A program made the translations under genes and the position numbers. Below are positions 54,635 through 64,000 of a stretch of 64,000 bases of DNA, in pieces. Below the pieces are notes generated by a model, which saw nothing but the letters and a program-made list of their open reading frames with translations, did not search any database and was not told the DNA's origin. The stretch comes from Gari tellinella (taxonomy: Eukaryota; Mollusca; Bivalvia; Cardiida; Psammobiidae). Each line of letters begins with the position of its first letter. The stretch's first letter is position 1. The DNA is taken from positions 99,124,794-99,188,793 of the forward strand of contig OV277858.1 of NCBI GenBank assembly GCA_922989275.2, read 5' to 3'.

Positions 54635-54818
54635 CAGTTGAACTTCTATACCTCGAACTCATATAACTCAAACTATCCGATATTTCTAAATGTGAATTTG
54701 CCTTATTTCAAGCTGAGTTTAAGTGAACAAACCTGTGTTTCAAAGTAAAAAACGCGTTTTAACTTTGAAATACGGGTATGTTCGACTTAACTGAGTTCGA
54801 GATACCGAAGTTCAACTG
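54635..54818. mobile_element. Family I MITE
   Basis: TA, CAGTTGAACTTCTATACC to GATACCGAAGTTCAACTG, TA. Confidence 0.85.
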
Positions 54819-54979
54819 TATGTATGAATAATTAGATCTAACAATGTTCGGGCAGATATATTATCTAATTAAATCCAAACTTTATAAGTTATATATGACG
54901 GAGTGATAATGTGACATACTAAATAAGTGTGTATTAGGACATTGAACACAAGCGAGCCGTGCCATGACAAAACCTGCCT

Positions 54980-55066
54980 TATTGCATTGCAAACAGTGTA
55001 GATCAAGGCCAGTCGCCACATCAAAGGAGCGGTGGCTGGCCTTGATTGATCTACTCTGTTTGACAT
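54980..55066. repeat. B-like hairpin
   Basis: TGCAAACAGTGTAGATCAAGG ... TTGATTGATCTACTCTGTTTG with GGCCAGTCGCCAC / GTGGCTGGCC arms; no element ends seen. Confidence 0.6.
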
Positions 55067-55303
55067 CTACAATCATCTAAAGCATTGTATTTATCAGTAT
55101 AATATACAGTATTTGGTAGTGTAGACAAACTCAGATACAGTGCTTGGTCTGTACAATGTTGCAATGCAATAAGGTAGGTTTTCTCGTGGCACGACTCAAA
55201 TGTTTTGACGTTATAAATAAAGGTTGCATGCCTCATTTGCACAGTAAGGGTTAATAGATAATTGAGCTTCACAAAACCTTTCCTACAACATGACAGGTAT
55301 CCC

Positions 55304-55547
55304 TTAACCCATTATCCCCTAAACACACCTTTTTACGCCATTCATTTATTCCTCCACTGAAGGAAATAGTTCCACTTTATACAATTCTTAATATGTATCA
55401 TAAGAAATAATTTATATATCCTAGCAGATTGTAACTTATAGCAAGCTGAAAGTAAAGCAGAATGCACCTTAAGGCGCATTCTGCTTTACTTTCAACGTGT
55501 TTAAGGCTGGTCACCTGTCTTCAAAACTAGAAACAGGCTATGGGTTA
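55304..55547 (+). mobile_element. Family A MITE
   Basis: TTAACCCATTATCCCCTAAA to GCTATGGGTTAA. Confidence 0.8.
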
Positions 55548-55579
55548 ATATTCAAAAGCTTTTGTAACAACATGACCAT

Positions 55580-56074
55580 TATTCCCTTAAGCAGGATAAA
55601 AGTATAGAAGACAGCTCCAACATGAGCTTTCTGCTTTACTTTCTGTCTGCTTTAAGTAGCTATATGTCTTAAAACACTTAAAAACCTGAAATATGAAACA
55701 ATGTTTTCCCTCTACAAAGGTCCACCACCACTTCCCTGTAAGTGAAAAAACAACACTGCTTTATTTTATTCTAACACCAGCCTTAACCTTTAATAAGAAT
55801 AATTATTCATTTATTGACTATCTACTTCAAAACCTTTAATTAGTAAACATATAACCCTACTCCACCGTGTTTTAACTCTCCAAATGAAATGGGTCGTTAT
55901 GAAGAAAACTTATCACTTGTGCAAAAACATGATCTTTTCCCCATAAAACTAGTGTATAAAATTGATTTCTAACAAGAAAATCTAGACCTGCATTACCCTT
56001 CAATGTTAAATTCACACAAAGTAAATACATATACACCAAAACACAAAACTTGTCCAGAAAATAGACATTTCCTT
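55580..56074. other. Sequence with one hairpin
   Basis: A worn GCAGGATAAAAGTATAG ... CTTTCTGTCTGCTTTAAG hairpin at 55588-55660; otherwise no feature. Confidence 0.5.
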
Positions 56075-56326
56075 TTAACCCTTTACCTGATAGCCTATTT
56101 CTAGTATTGAAGATAGGTGACCACTTAAAGCAGGCTGAAAGTAAAGCAGAATGCGCCATATGGTGCATTCTGCTTTACTTTCAGCCTGCTTAACGCTATT
56201 ACCTGCTAGAATAAGGAAAATATTAAGTATGACACATATTCATGATGGTATAATTTGGAACTATTTTCTTCAGCGGATGAATAAAATGCATGTGCTAAAA
56301 GTCGCTTTTATAAGGGAAAGGGTTAA
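56075..56326 (-). mobile_element. Family A MITE
   Basis: TTAACCCTTTACCTGATAGC to GGGAAAGGGTTAA. Confidence 0.8.
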
Positions 56327-56421
56327 AAACCCATCTAATGCAATGCATAAACTATTGACTTTTGTAAACCTCATTTACTCTTCCTCATACACCTTATGAC
56401 TTGAATAAGACAAGTGACAGA

Positions 56422-56673
56422 TTAACCCATTACCCAATAAATATGCCTTTTTACGCCTTTAATTTATTCCTTTGTTGTAGAAAATGGTTCCAATCAATAC
56501 AGTTATGAATATGCATAATAAGAATTATTTGCTATATTCTAGCCGATGAAAGCTTAAAGCAGGCTGAAAGTAAAGCAGAATGTGCCTTAAGGTGCATTCT
56601 GCTTTACTTTCAACCTGCTTTAAGAAGTCACTTATTTTCAAAACTAGATACAGGCTATGGGGTAATGGGTCAA
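56422..56673 (+). mobile_element. Family A MITE
   Basis: TTAACCCATTACCCAATAAA to GGGGTAATGGGTCAA. Confidence 0.8.
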
Positions 56674-56889
56674 AGCACTGTAGGATGAAAGTAAATCAGA
56701 AAGCTACTAAATGAGACTTCTGCTTTACTCTCACCCTGTTTTAAACAGTCATCAACCTACACTGTTACAGCAGTAGTTTACCTTACTATTAGTTGTGAAG
56801 ACGTTATAGACTTTCCCATTGAAATAAAAAGCAAATGCATTGCACTAAAATGTAGAAAATTACAATTTTTTGAAAAATATTAATATTTC

Positions 56890-57010
56890 ATTTTAATCTG
56901 AGTTGCAAACTATTAATGTTTCATTTTAATCTGAGTTGCAAACAGTTTGAAGCCTGATCAAATTCAGGGTTACCCAATGTCTGATCTGGCTCCACACTGT
57001 TTGCAATGGA
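56890..57010. mobile_element. Family K-like MITE with a small duplication
   Basis: GCAAACAGTTTGAAGCCTGATC ... GATCTGGCTCCACACTGTTTGC; TTTCATTTTAATCTGAGTTG is repeated just before it. Confidence 0.6.
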
Positions 57011-57014
57011 CATA

Positions 57015-57450
57015 CAGTCGGCCATCATAAACTCGAAAATTCAAACTCGCTTTAGCTCGAACATACTATATTTCAAAGTTAAAACGTGGTAACTTTGAAA
57101 TACAGGTATGTTTGACTTAACCCATTCCCCCATAAATACGCCTTTTTACGCCTGAAATGTATTCCTCCACTGAATAAAATAGTTCCGTTTTATACAGTCT
57201 TAAATATGTATAATAAGAAATACTTTCTATATTCTAGCAGATAATAGCTTAAAGCAGGCTGAAAGTAAAGCAGAATGCGCCTTATGGCGCATTCTGCTTT
57301 ACTTTCAACCTGCTTTAAGTGATCCTCTTTCTTTAAACCTAGAAACAGGCTATGGGGTAATGGGTTAAGTGAGACTGAATTATCAAAATTAAACTTATGA
57401 AATAGTGGTAAGGTCAATTAAAGCAAGTTCGAAGTATCGAGTTTCGACTG
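57015..57450. mobile_element. Family I MITE split by a family A MITE
   Basis: TA, CAGTCGGCCATCATAAAC ... GGTATGTTTGACTTAA, insert, GTGAGACTGAATTATC ... GAAGTATCGAGTTTCGACTG. Confidence 0.8.
57117..57368 (+). mobile_element. Family A MITE inserted in family I
   Basis: TTAACCCATTCCCCCATAAA to GGGGTAATGGGTTAA; the host reads TTGACTTAA on one side and TTAAGTGAG on the other. Confidence 0.9.
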
Positions 57451-57760
57451 TTATTCTTTTGGCATAAACATATTTTGTGGGAAAACTTATCCCTGTGAAT
57501 CAGATGAATACAAGTGATTTGCACTAATCCCTAAGGAGGAAAGATGACAATACTGTTCTATGGTGCATGAAGACATACTTCCCTTGCAATAAAGTTCCAA
57601 GAGACCATATTTGTGATGCCCAAAGAGGTACCCAATTAATGATTGAAAGGAGAGAGACAGAGAGAAACCCTATTCATAAAAACATTTTGCTGCCAGCATT
57701 AAATGCTCTCATTTTAACACACTCTTAACTGTGATTGCAATTAACATGAATCATTATTGC

Positions 57761-58012
57761 TTAACTCTTTGAACCCTAGTCCCGCATATAGGCGTCCTCT
57801 TCAAACAGTGAACATGTGAATAGTACACTTGTCCTGTGCAAACAGTGAAGACCCAGATCAGAGGGCTCCGAAAGGAGCCCTCTGATCAGGGTCTTCACTG
57901 TTTGTCATAATGCCAAAAATGGATAAAAACAACCCATCAAAGGCCAGAAATGGACTAGACTAAAATCGAAACTGGAATTGTTTATTTAAAGTTTTAGGGA
58001 GGAAAGAGTTAA
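57761..58012 (-). mobile_element. Family C MITE
   Basis: TTAACTCTTTGAACCCTAG to GGGAGGAAAGAGTTAA. Confidence 0.85.
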
Positions 58013-58308
58013 TACAAATTTGACAGTTTCTTTAAATATATTTGATCATATACTAAATGTTTTTTGAAAACTGGCAGCAGAATGTTAAGAAGTAAAGAAG
58101 TAATCCCTGTGAAACAAAATGGCTAAGACTTTACAACCTGTCTTTACAAGTAGTTTTCTGAATCTTATTGGAGGTCTTCCCGAATCTGAGACACATAAAG
58201 ACAATAACACATTAAAAATAAACAGACAAATATGAAACAGATGCTTTTTCTAAAGGGTAAACAAAGTGTACATGTATTGAGAAAGTTTGTATCACATCAT
58301 TTCACATA

Positions 58309-58532
58309 TTAACACATTCAACCCTGGTGACAAGTATACTCATTATTAACAAACAGTGTACCTGTGAAGAGTACACTTGTCCTGTGCAATCAGTGTAGAT
58401 CCTGATCAGAGGACTCCTACAGGTGAGCTCTCTGATCAGGGTCTCCACTGTCTGTCTTTTTGAAATATATTGTTTAAATCAACACTAAATAGTCAAAATC
58501 GGACAAGACTTGATCTGAAATTGGAACTTTAA
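58309..58532. mobile_element. Family C-related MITE, diverged
   Basis: TTAACACATTCAACCCTGG to ATTGGAACTTTAA; hairpin CAATCAGTGTAGATCCTG ... CAGGGTCTCCACTGTCTG. Shares TTAA with the next copy. Confidence 0.65.
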
Positions 58533-58779
58533 CCCTTTGAACCCTAGTCCCGCATATAGGCATCCTTTTCAAATAGTGAACATGTCAATTGTACACTTTG
58601 TTAATGCAAACAGTGAAGACCCAGATCAGAGGGCTCCGAAAGGAGCCCTCTGATCAGGGTCTTCACTGTTTGTCATAATGCCAAACATTGACAAAAACAA
58701 CCCTTAAAAGTCAGAAATGGACTAGACTAAAATGGAAACTGGGATTGTCCATTTAAAGTTTCAGGGAGGAAAGAGTTAA
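58529..58779 (-). mobile_element. Family C MITE
   Basis: TTAACCCTTTGAACCCTAG to GGGAGGAAAGAGTTAA. Confidence 0.85.
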
Positions 58780-58863
58780 GGAGTGAATGAGTAATATAAA
58801 CAACAACAACAACAAATACAGTAGAACCTGTGTTCAATTGCCATTCATGAAAGAATCAAGGTA

Positions 58864-59011
58864 TTAACCCTTAGCCCGCCAAATAAATTGTCGTCTGCTA
58901 TATTTCTCGTCTGCTTCAAGTTTCAAAGTGCTTCAAATTACTCGGCGTCTCATCCAGATCCAAGCTGTTTGCATATGGAGCTATAGTCGTGAGTGGCAGG
59001 CTAAGGGTTAA
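58864..59011 (+). mobile_element. Family D MITE, left hairpin arm deleted
   Basis: TTAACCCTTAGCCCGCC to GGCAGGCTAAGGGTTAA; the deletion runs from CAAAGTGCTTCAA to ATTACTCGGCG. Confidence 0.8.
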
Positions 59012-59149
59012 CACTTTCAGTTTCCACCAAATATTCATATTATAAAAGTCTGCCCGCTTTCAATATCTATCATCTGAACTATTACATTGGCTAACAGAAT
59101 AAGGCAAAATTTCCCCCAGAAAAGAATGCAGGCTCGTGTTAGACAGATC

Positions 59150-59410
59150 CATTTAGAAAACAGTACAGACCCTGATCAGACAGTTTCGGAAAAAGCTGCT
59201 TCATCAGGGTGTACAGGGTAAATAGCAAACAGTGTAGATCCTGATCTGACTGCTCCTAAGGGAGCAGTCTGATCAGGGTCTACACTTCTTGCTCAGGTCT
59301 GTTTGTCCCAATACTAAAGTTATTATGGTACCTTTTAGTGCAGGACAAAAGAAATGTAGAATACCCTTATATAGGATCTTTTTTGTATCTTTTTGTCCTG
59401 TAATAGACTC
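59150..59410. repeat. Three hairpins in a row
   Basis: A worn one at 59158-59215 (AACAGTACAGACCCTGATC...), a perfect one at 59225-59290 (AGTGTAGATCCTGATCTG ... GATCAGGGTCTACACT) and a family P one at 59336-59404. Confidence 0.6.
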
Positions 59411-59512
59411 CTACATGTGCTTTCATATATGACTAGCAACTCCTATTCTTTTGAAAGGACAATAACACAAGTTTTACTGAATATCCACAAAGATTCTAAG
59501 TCTCTAGATACA

Positions 59513-59746
59513 TTAACCCATTTCACCATAAATACGCCTTTTTATGCCTTTAGTTTATCCCTCCACTGAAGAAAATAGTTCCAATTTATACAGTTGTGAA
59601 TATTTTACATTAGAAATAATTTCTATATTCTAGAAGCTGGTAGCTTAAAGCAGGCTGAAAGTAAAGCAGAATGTGCTTTACTTTCAACCTGCTTTAAGAG
59701 GTTACATGTCTTCAAAACTCGAAACAGGCTATGGGGTAATGGGTTA
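59513..59746 (+). mobile_element. Family A MITE, short hairpin
   Basis: TTAACCCATTTCACCATAAA to GGGGTAATGGGTTAA; the loop is reduced to GAATGTG. Confidence 0.8.
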
Positions 59747-60377
59747 AATTCACATTTCACAAATGGTCAAGACTTAAAAGCTAAATCTCTAAATGACAAA
59801 TAGGCTTCATTCTATGAAGTACAGGGTTACGGTAGGCAAAACAATATTTACAAAAACGACAATTATAACAACAAAGTTCAGCACAATAATGTCAAACAAC
59901 ATCAAAGCTACAGCTATTATTAGACACATGTAAAATGAAATTGCTAGGACAAATGGAAACTTATTGTAAGACACAGGTAAAAGTAAAACTTATTTTCAGC
60001 AGCAACTAACTTAGGTGAGCAACTTATAATTGCAAGATTAACTGTAACTTATATTAAAATCAACACCAAGATTAGAAAGGGGTTTAATAGACTTCAGAGG
60101 ATATCAGTTATAATACGAGCTATATCATAAGACAAAGGGGTTCTAGAACATTGCAAATAGTGTAGACTCAAATCAGCCAAAATAACTGGAATCTGATAGG
60201 GCGTTCCTGTTTCAAATTGCCTTAAACACAAAGATGCGTAACTTTACATTAAATGGTTTTAATAGAGAGATTTTTACTGAATCTGCAATGTCCGAGATAC
60301 TTTGTCCACAACATTTCATATATAACTTTAAAGTGTTTAAAATTCTGTTTGACATCTAGTAGTTCACAGCAAAACAG
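59747..60377. other. No gene seen
   Basis: AT-rich unique sequence with a worn TGCAAATAGTGTAGACTC hairpin stub at 60154. Confidence 0.5.
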
Positions 60378-60527
60378 GCTCCAAGGTTATAAAGCTTTTT
60401 AGCTGAGTCTGATGTAGTTTTGAAGCATTTGATTTGTCAGATTTGAGCCTAGGCTCAAATCTGACCAATCGAATGCTTGAGAATAGTATATGACTCAACT
60501 CAAAAGCTTTATAACCTTGGAACCAGA
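60378..60527. mobile_element. Family G palindrome
   Basis: GGCTCCAAGGTTATAAAGC facing GCTTTATAACCTTGGAAC; centre TTTGAGCCTAGGCTCAAA. Confidence 0.8.
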
Positions 60528-60819
60528 AGTGTTGTTAAAATCCTCCTAGGAGAAGACTATCATTGAAGCCTTCATAGGATAATTGTTAAGAAATCAGTCT
60601 GTGATGATCAGGAACACTAGGTGCTCTTCACAATTAAGTTAAATTAGTTACATGTTATGGGGTTTCTATCAGTTACATGTTGAATTCACCAAGCATATCA
60701 AGTTCAACTATATATCAATAAATCCTGGAGGAAATCATTATCTATATTTATTCAGGAAATAGGCAGCAATAAAACTGTTTCAGGCTGAACTTATCAGAAA
60801 TCAAGGAGTTAGGACCACC

Positions 60820-61075
60820 ATGGTTTAAGAACATGGTCCACCATGGTTGAGCACGACCTATCATGGTTGATTATGGTCCATCATGGTTGAAGAACATATA
60901 ATATAGTCAATCATGTTTGAGCATGGTTTGGATAACATGGTCTACCATGGATATTATTTTTTTGTTTGTTTGGTGGACATGGTTGAACATGGTCCACTGT
61001 GTTTGATCATTGATCAAGCACTAATCATGGTCAAACATGATTTGTGGGCCACGGTAGAGCCTGGTAGTTGATTGT
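60820..61075. repeat. ATGGTCCACCATGGTTGA-type degenerate tandem repeat
   Basis: Around a dozen short units of CATGGTTGA and CATGGTCCA spaced irregularly; the unit is partly palindromic (CCATGG). Confidence 0.6.
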
Positions 61076-61969
61076 CCAATTGCATACTTTTAGCCTGGAC
61101 AATGAAGCTTCTTTCCAGATGAAAAAAAGAATACTGGTCTTGTCTGTTGCAGGCTGAGCTTATTTAAGAAACATGGAATAAGTAAAGAAGCCGGCAATTG
61201 ATAAATTGACAGACAAAGAATGAGTGATAAGACAGACTCCAAATTAAAAAATTTCGAACTGAAGATATGGTTGGTGAATTTAAGGTCAATTAAAGCACGC
61301 TTTTCAATTTACTCTCTGTGATCATGCTCAGATTATCAACAATCAAAGATTAGACTTTATTTTGGTCAGTGTTGAGCTGCAATAAAAGAGTCACTACTTA
61401 CTCTGTGTCTGGTAAAACACAATCCCCGATAGACCTATCGACACATGCAGACAACAAACATGAACAAACAACATGAACAAATAGCAAATGTTTCCTCTCA
61501 TATAGCAGACAACTATTTCTAACTACCCCTGTTTCCAATAGCGAACAAAGATAAAAAATATCCTTGTGTCCAACATAACTGTGAGATCAATTTGATGACA
61601 TCACTTTAACGTCACTATGTATAAAGGCGTGATTATGTCACTGGGATTCCAAAAAGGCCAATTGCTTTGAAAAATAGTTTAAAATCGTTGGTTATGTCAG
61701 AAAATAATCTGTTACTCATTGATCTTTGAGATATGCTGATTCCAACATCTTCTAGAATAGAAAAGTTGTTAAGCTCGCCAAGGCTCACTTAATAATATTT
61801 CAATTCTAGACTCAGTTGAGATCAGCTTGTCTCAAATATCGACTCATGACAGATCCGAAATATCTACCCTTTCCCTCATCACAGATTTTCTGCCCTATTT
61901 ACGATATTGCGATACATAGAAACATAAAGCATACAAATACATCTGATTACATTGTGTCTGTTATATTCT
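61076..61969. other. MITE-free stretch
   Basis: The longest interval with no recognised repeat. It contains the possible non-coding exon at 61402 and could hold a promoter, but I see no defined core promoter element. Confidence 0.35.
61402..61470 (-). other. Possible upstream non-coding exon
   Basis: A strong donor (CACAGA followed by GTAAGT) lies at 61402 on the minus strand in a stretch free of MITEs. No long frame enters it and the exon's upper edge is unknown. It would suit a 5' untranslated exon spliced to the region before the ATG at 54549. Only the donor supports it. Confidence 0.2.
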
Positions 61970-62201
61970 TTAACCCTTTCCTCCACATAAGTGCCTTGTT
62001 AAGATGCCTTGACCTACTCCTCTAATTAAATGCCACAAATGAATATTCATTGATGGCTTTAAATACACCTGTGGAAGCTTAAAGTAGGGAGACAATCAAG
62101 CAGAAAGCTCCTACTCTTTACTTAAAGCAGTAAGTTGTAACTTGTCTTAATCAAACACAGTTCAGGCGATTTGCACTTTTGGCTGTGGAGGAAAGAGTTA
62201 A
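61970..62201. mobile_element. TTAA-ended MITE, diverged
   Basis: TTAACCCTTTCCTCCACATAA to GTGGAGGAAAGAGTTAA; the hairpin (AAGCTTAAAGTAGG ... CTTAAAGCAG) is worn. Confidence 0.65.
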
Positions 62202-62307
62202 TACAGTAAAACCTGTGTTAAGCAACCCTCTCATATATGATGAATTAGCAAGCTCATATAAATACATAAAAAGCTCTTTTATGCATTACCTTTGCCCTGC
62301 ATTAAGC

Positions 62308-62500
62308 AGGGCTCCAGAAAAGAGGGAGTAAACTGAACAAATCCAACATTTTCTCACTTATTGCAGCACCAAATCCTATGATGTTACAACTCATTAGAAT
62401 CATCTCAAAGAGACGATTCTAATGAGTTGTGACACACTAAGTTTAATGCAGAAATAAAGATTTTAGTTTTTGAATTTTGAAATACTCCCCTTATATAACG
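62308..62500. mobile_element. Family E MITE, right end lost
   Basis: CAGGGCTCCAGAAAAGAG, hairpin ACTCATTAGAATCATCTC ... GAGACGATTCTAATGAGT, then ACTCCCCTTAT. Confidence 0.75.
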
Positions 62501-62568
62501 ATCTTAGGCTCTAGTTAAGCAAAACCTTGTATTCCGATATCACAATTAATTATCATTAAATTGCTCCT

Positions 62569-62818
62569 TTACCCTTTGAGCCCTAGTCCCGCATATAGGC
62601 ATGCTTTTCAAACAGTGTACATGTGAATAGTACACTTGTCCTATGCAAACAGTGAAGACCCTGATCAGAGGGCTCCGAAAGGAGCCCTCTGACCAGGGTC
62701 TTCACTGTTTGTCATAATACCAAACATTGACAAAAACTACCCTTAAAAGTCAGAAATGGACTAGACTAAAATGGAAACTGGACTTGTCCATTTAAAGTTT
62801 CAGGGAGGAAAGAGTTAA
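62569..62818 (-). mobile_element. Family C MITE
   Basis: TTTACCCTTTGAGCCCTAG to GGGAGGAAAGAGTTAA. Confidence 0.8.
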
Positions 62819-63170
62819 CACAGGTTTATACTGTACATTGATTCTCCACAAGCAAGTCAACTGTAAATACCTATACCTTTAATTACCGACAACAAACAAT
62901 GTCAAAATAGTCAATAGTATTATACATTGTCTGTTACCTGTTCGCCTTTTCAGAATTCCTAAATTTGGTAGAATAATAGTCACACAAATATTAGTGTACC
63001 ATGCATATAAAGCAACAGGTAAAATCATTATCAGTCTTGCTTCAAAACTACTGGTATGTGTTAAAATAATGTACACTGCATTGTAAGTGAAGTGAAGTGA
63101 AAAGTTTGGAAAATTTATATCAATTTTGCAAGATCTTGGTTTGATTTGGATTAGTTAAGATTTTACTTCG
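62819..63170. other. No gene seen
   Basis: AT-rich unique sequence. Confidence 0.5.
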
Positions 63171-63179
63171 CTTGAACTG

Positions 63180-63345
63180 TATTTCAGTCATATTACAACA
63201 TCCAGCTAATTTCAGGTGGAAAAAGACCCCAGAAACCCTTTATGCACTGTTTCAGGCACAAATCAGCAGCTGAGTAGAATCATCGACCTTCTACAAGCCA
63301 GCTGGAAGGTTTCCCCACATGAAAAGTCTGAATGCCACGATCTCG
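63180..63345 (-). mobile_element. SINE, 3' part
   Basis: Same family as 40490: minus strand CCAGCTGGCTTGTAGAAGG, TCAGCTGCTGATTTGTGCC, GGGTCTTTTTCCACC. The tRNA-like head is missing. Confidence 0.6.
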
Positions 63346-63475
63346 GTTTGAAATTGATAAAAGCTTATGACATGAATTTGTAAAAAATGTTTTTTAAAGC
63401 ATGAACTTGGCAGAACAACACATGTAAAACAAATGAAAAAAATTCGGACATTCACAGCTTGATTATACTGAACTA

Positions 63476-63918
63476 CAGTATAACCTCTGTCGATCGACAC
63501 CTCTCTTGACCGGAAACCTCTGTTATCCGACACTGCTGTTTGGTCCCGGCAGTTTCCCTATATATTTTATGTAACATAACTCTCTCTTGATGAATAATGT
63601 GATGGTTAATAATATAACTTCAGCCAAAACGTGTAAGCAACCCATTTGCAGTGCCGAAAAGACCAACTCATCCATCCTTTCCAACAATAGCTAACCATTA
63701 TTTCGTGTTCAAATTGGACAGGTATCTGCCAATCATCCTCACCGTCAAGTTGTCAACTTTAGAAGTACGAAATATATATCTAATGCGCCGTCCGTATAGG
63801 TTGAGTCTATAGTAATAATCGCAGGCGTAAAAATGTATGCTCAAATTATATTGAGAGAAAATTAAAACATTCTCGCGTTTTAATATCCCGCTAGTTCGAC
63901 ATAACGAGAGAAGACTGT
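63476..63918. mobile_element. Possible worn CAGT-ended element
   Basis: ACAGTATAACCTCTGTCGATC at the left and ACATAACGAGAGAAGACTGTA at the right are roughly inverted; the match is imperfect. Confidence 0.35.
63580..63720. mobile_element. SINE-like tail
   Basis: CAGTGCCGAAAAGACCAACTC then ATCCATCC, as in the fragment at 21540. Confidence 0.4.
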
Positions 63919-64000
63919 ACTTGTATCTAAAATGTAAATACGAATGTACCGGTGTTTAAGTCGATCCCTTAATATCTACATGTATGCGTGTTTACTTCCA

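Noticed and set aside
13566..57417. Many short frames containing HLKQVESKAECALRHILLYFQPAL
   Set aside because: They are translations of the family A hairpin, present in either orientation wherever a copy lies; not a protein family.
58140..58190. Possible exon with acceptor TGTGTCTCAG and donor GTAAAG
   Set aside because: In one frame joining it to the next exon makes a stop, in the others the frame does not match exon 1. At most an untranslated exon.

Overview
The window is eukaryotic DNA, AT-rich, with long introns, GT-AG splice sites and a very dense load of small transposons. The repeats (satellite-carrying elements with AAGAGGGCC starts and GCTCACCTGAG/CTCAGGTGAGCT ends, tRNA-derived SINEs, hundreds of bases of foldback MITEs) point to a bivalve mollusc, probably a clam-like heterodont. 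The species cannot be fixed from sequence alone.

Gene content. I find one gene, on the minus strand, running from about 54.5 kb down to 3.35 kb and probably continuing beyond the left edge. I could place 16 exons by reading frame, splice sites and phase, about 1,080 codons in total, plus two weaker candidate exons. The protein is acidic, Ser/Thr-rich and mostly disordered. It has runs of Asp/Glu, repeated Trp-Asp-Ser motifs and TPRTPR motifs, one 388-codon exon near 18 kb, and a 124-codon Glu/Arg/Gln coiled coil near 6 kb. I do not recognise the family with confidence. A 12-nt microexon restores the frame between two exons that end and start in phase 1; every other junction I can see is phase 0.

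Repeats. The introns are largely built of foldback MITEs. The main groups are: (A) about 43 copies ending TTAACCC...GGGTTAA with a central hairpin; (B, C, D, F, J, K) further hairpin families, most of them ending in TTAA, whose stems all start with CAAACAG and end with CTGTTTG; (H, I and three single elements) CAGT-ended elements flanked by TA; (E, Q) CAGGGCT-ended elements that make 6-bp target duplications; (G) nearly perfect 145-bp palindromes. Nested copies at 11.6, 15.9, 19.1, 23.0, 41.8 and 57.0 kb show the target sites directly. Three larger elements (6.4-10.6, 29.2-30.5, 47.3-48.5 kb) carry tandem satellites between matched subterminal inverted repeats, with a hairpin just before a terminal CTAA; this is the layout of Helentron-type non-autonomous elements (HINEs).

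Layout. 0-3.3 kb: MITEs and a small tandem element. 3.3-6.1 kb: the last three exons seen. 6.4-10.6 kb: a 165-bp satellite array. 11.4-18.7 kb: four exons including the big one. 18.7-41 kb: long introns with five or six small exons. 42.3-43.0 and 48.5-49.3 kb: 51-bp and 41-bp minisatellites. 41-54.5 kb: the first exons. 54.6-64 kb: MITEs and SINE fragments, with one possible upstream non-coding exon at 61.4 kb.
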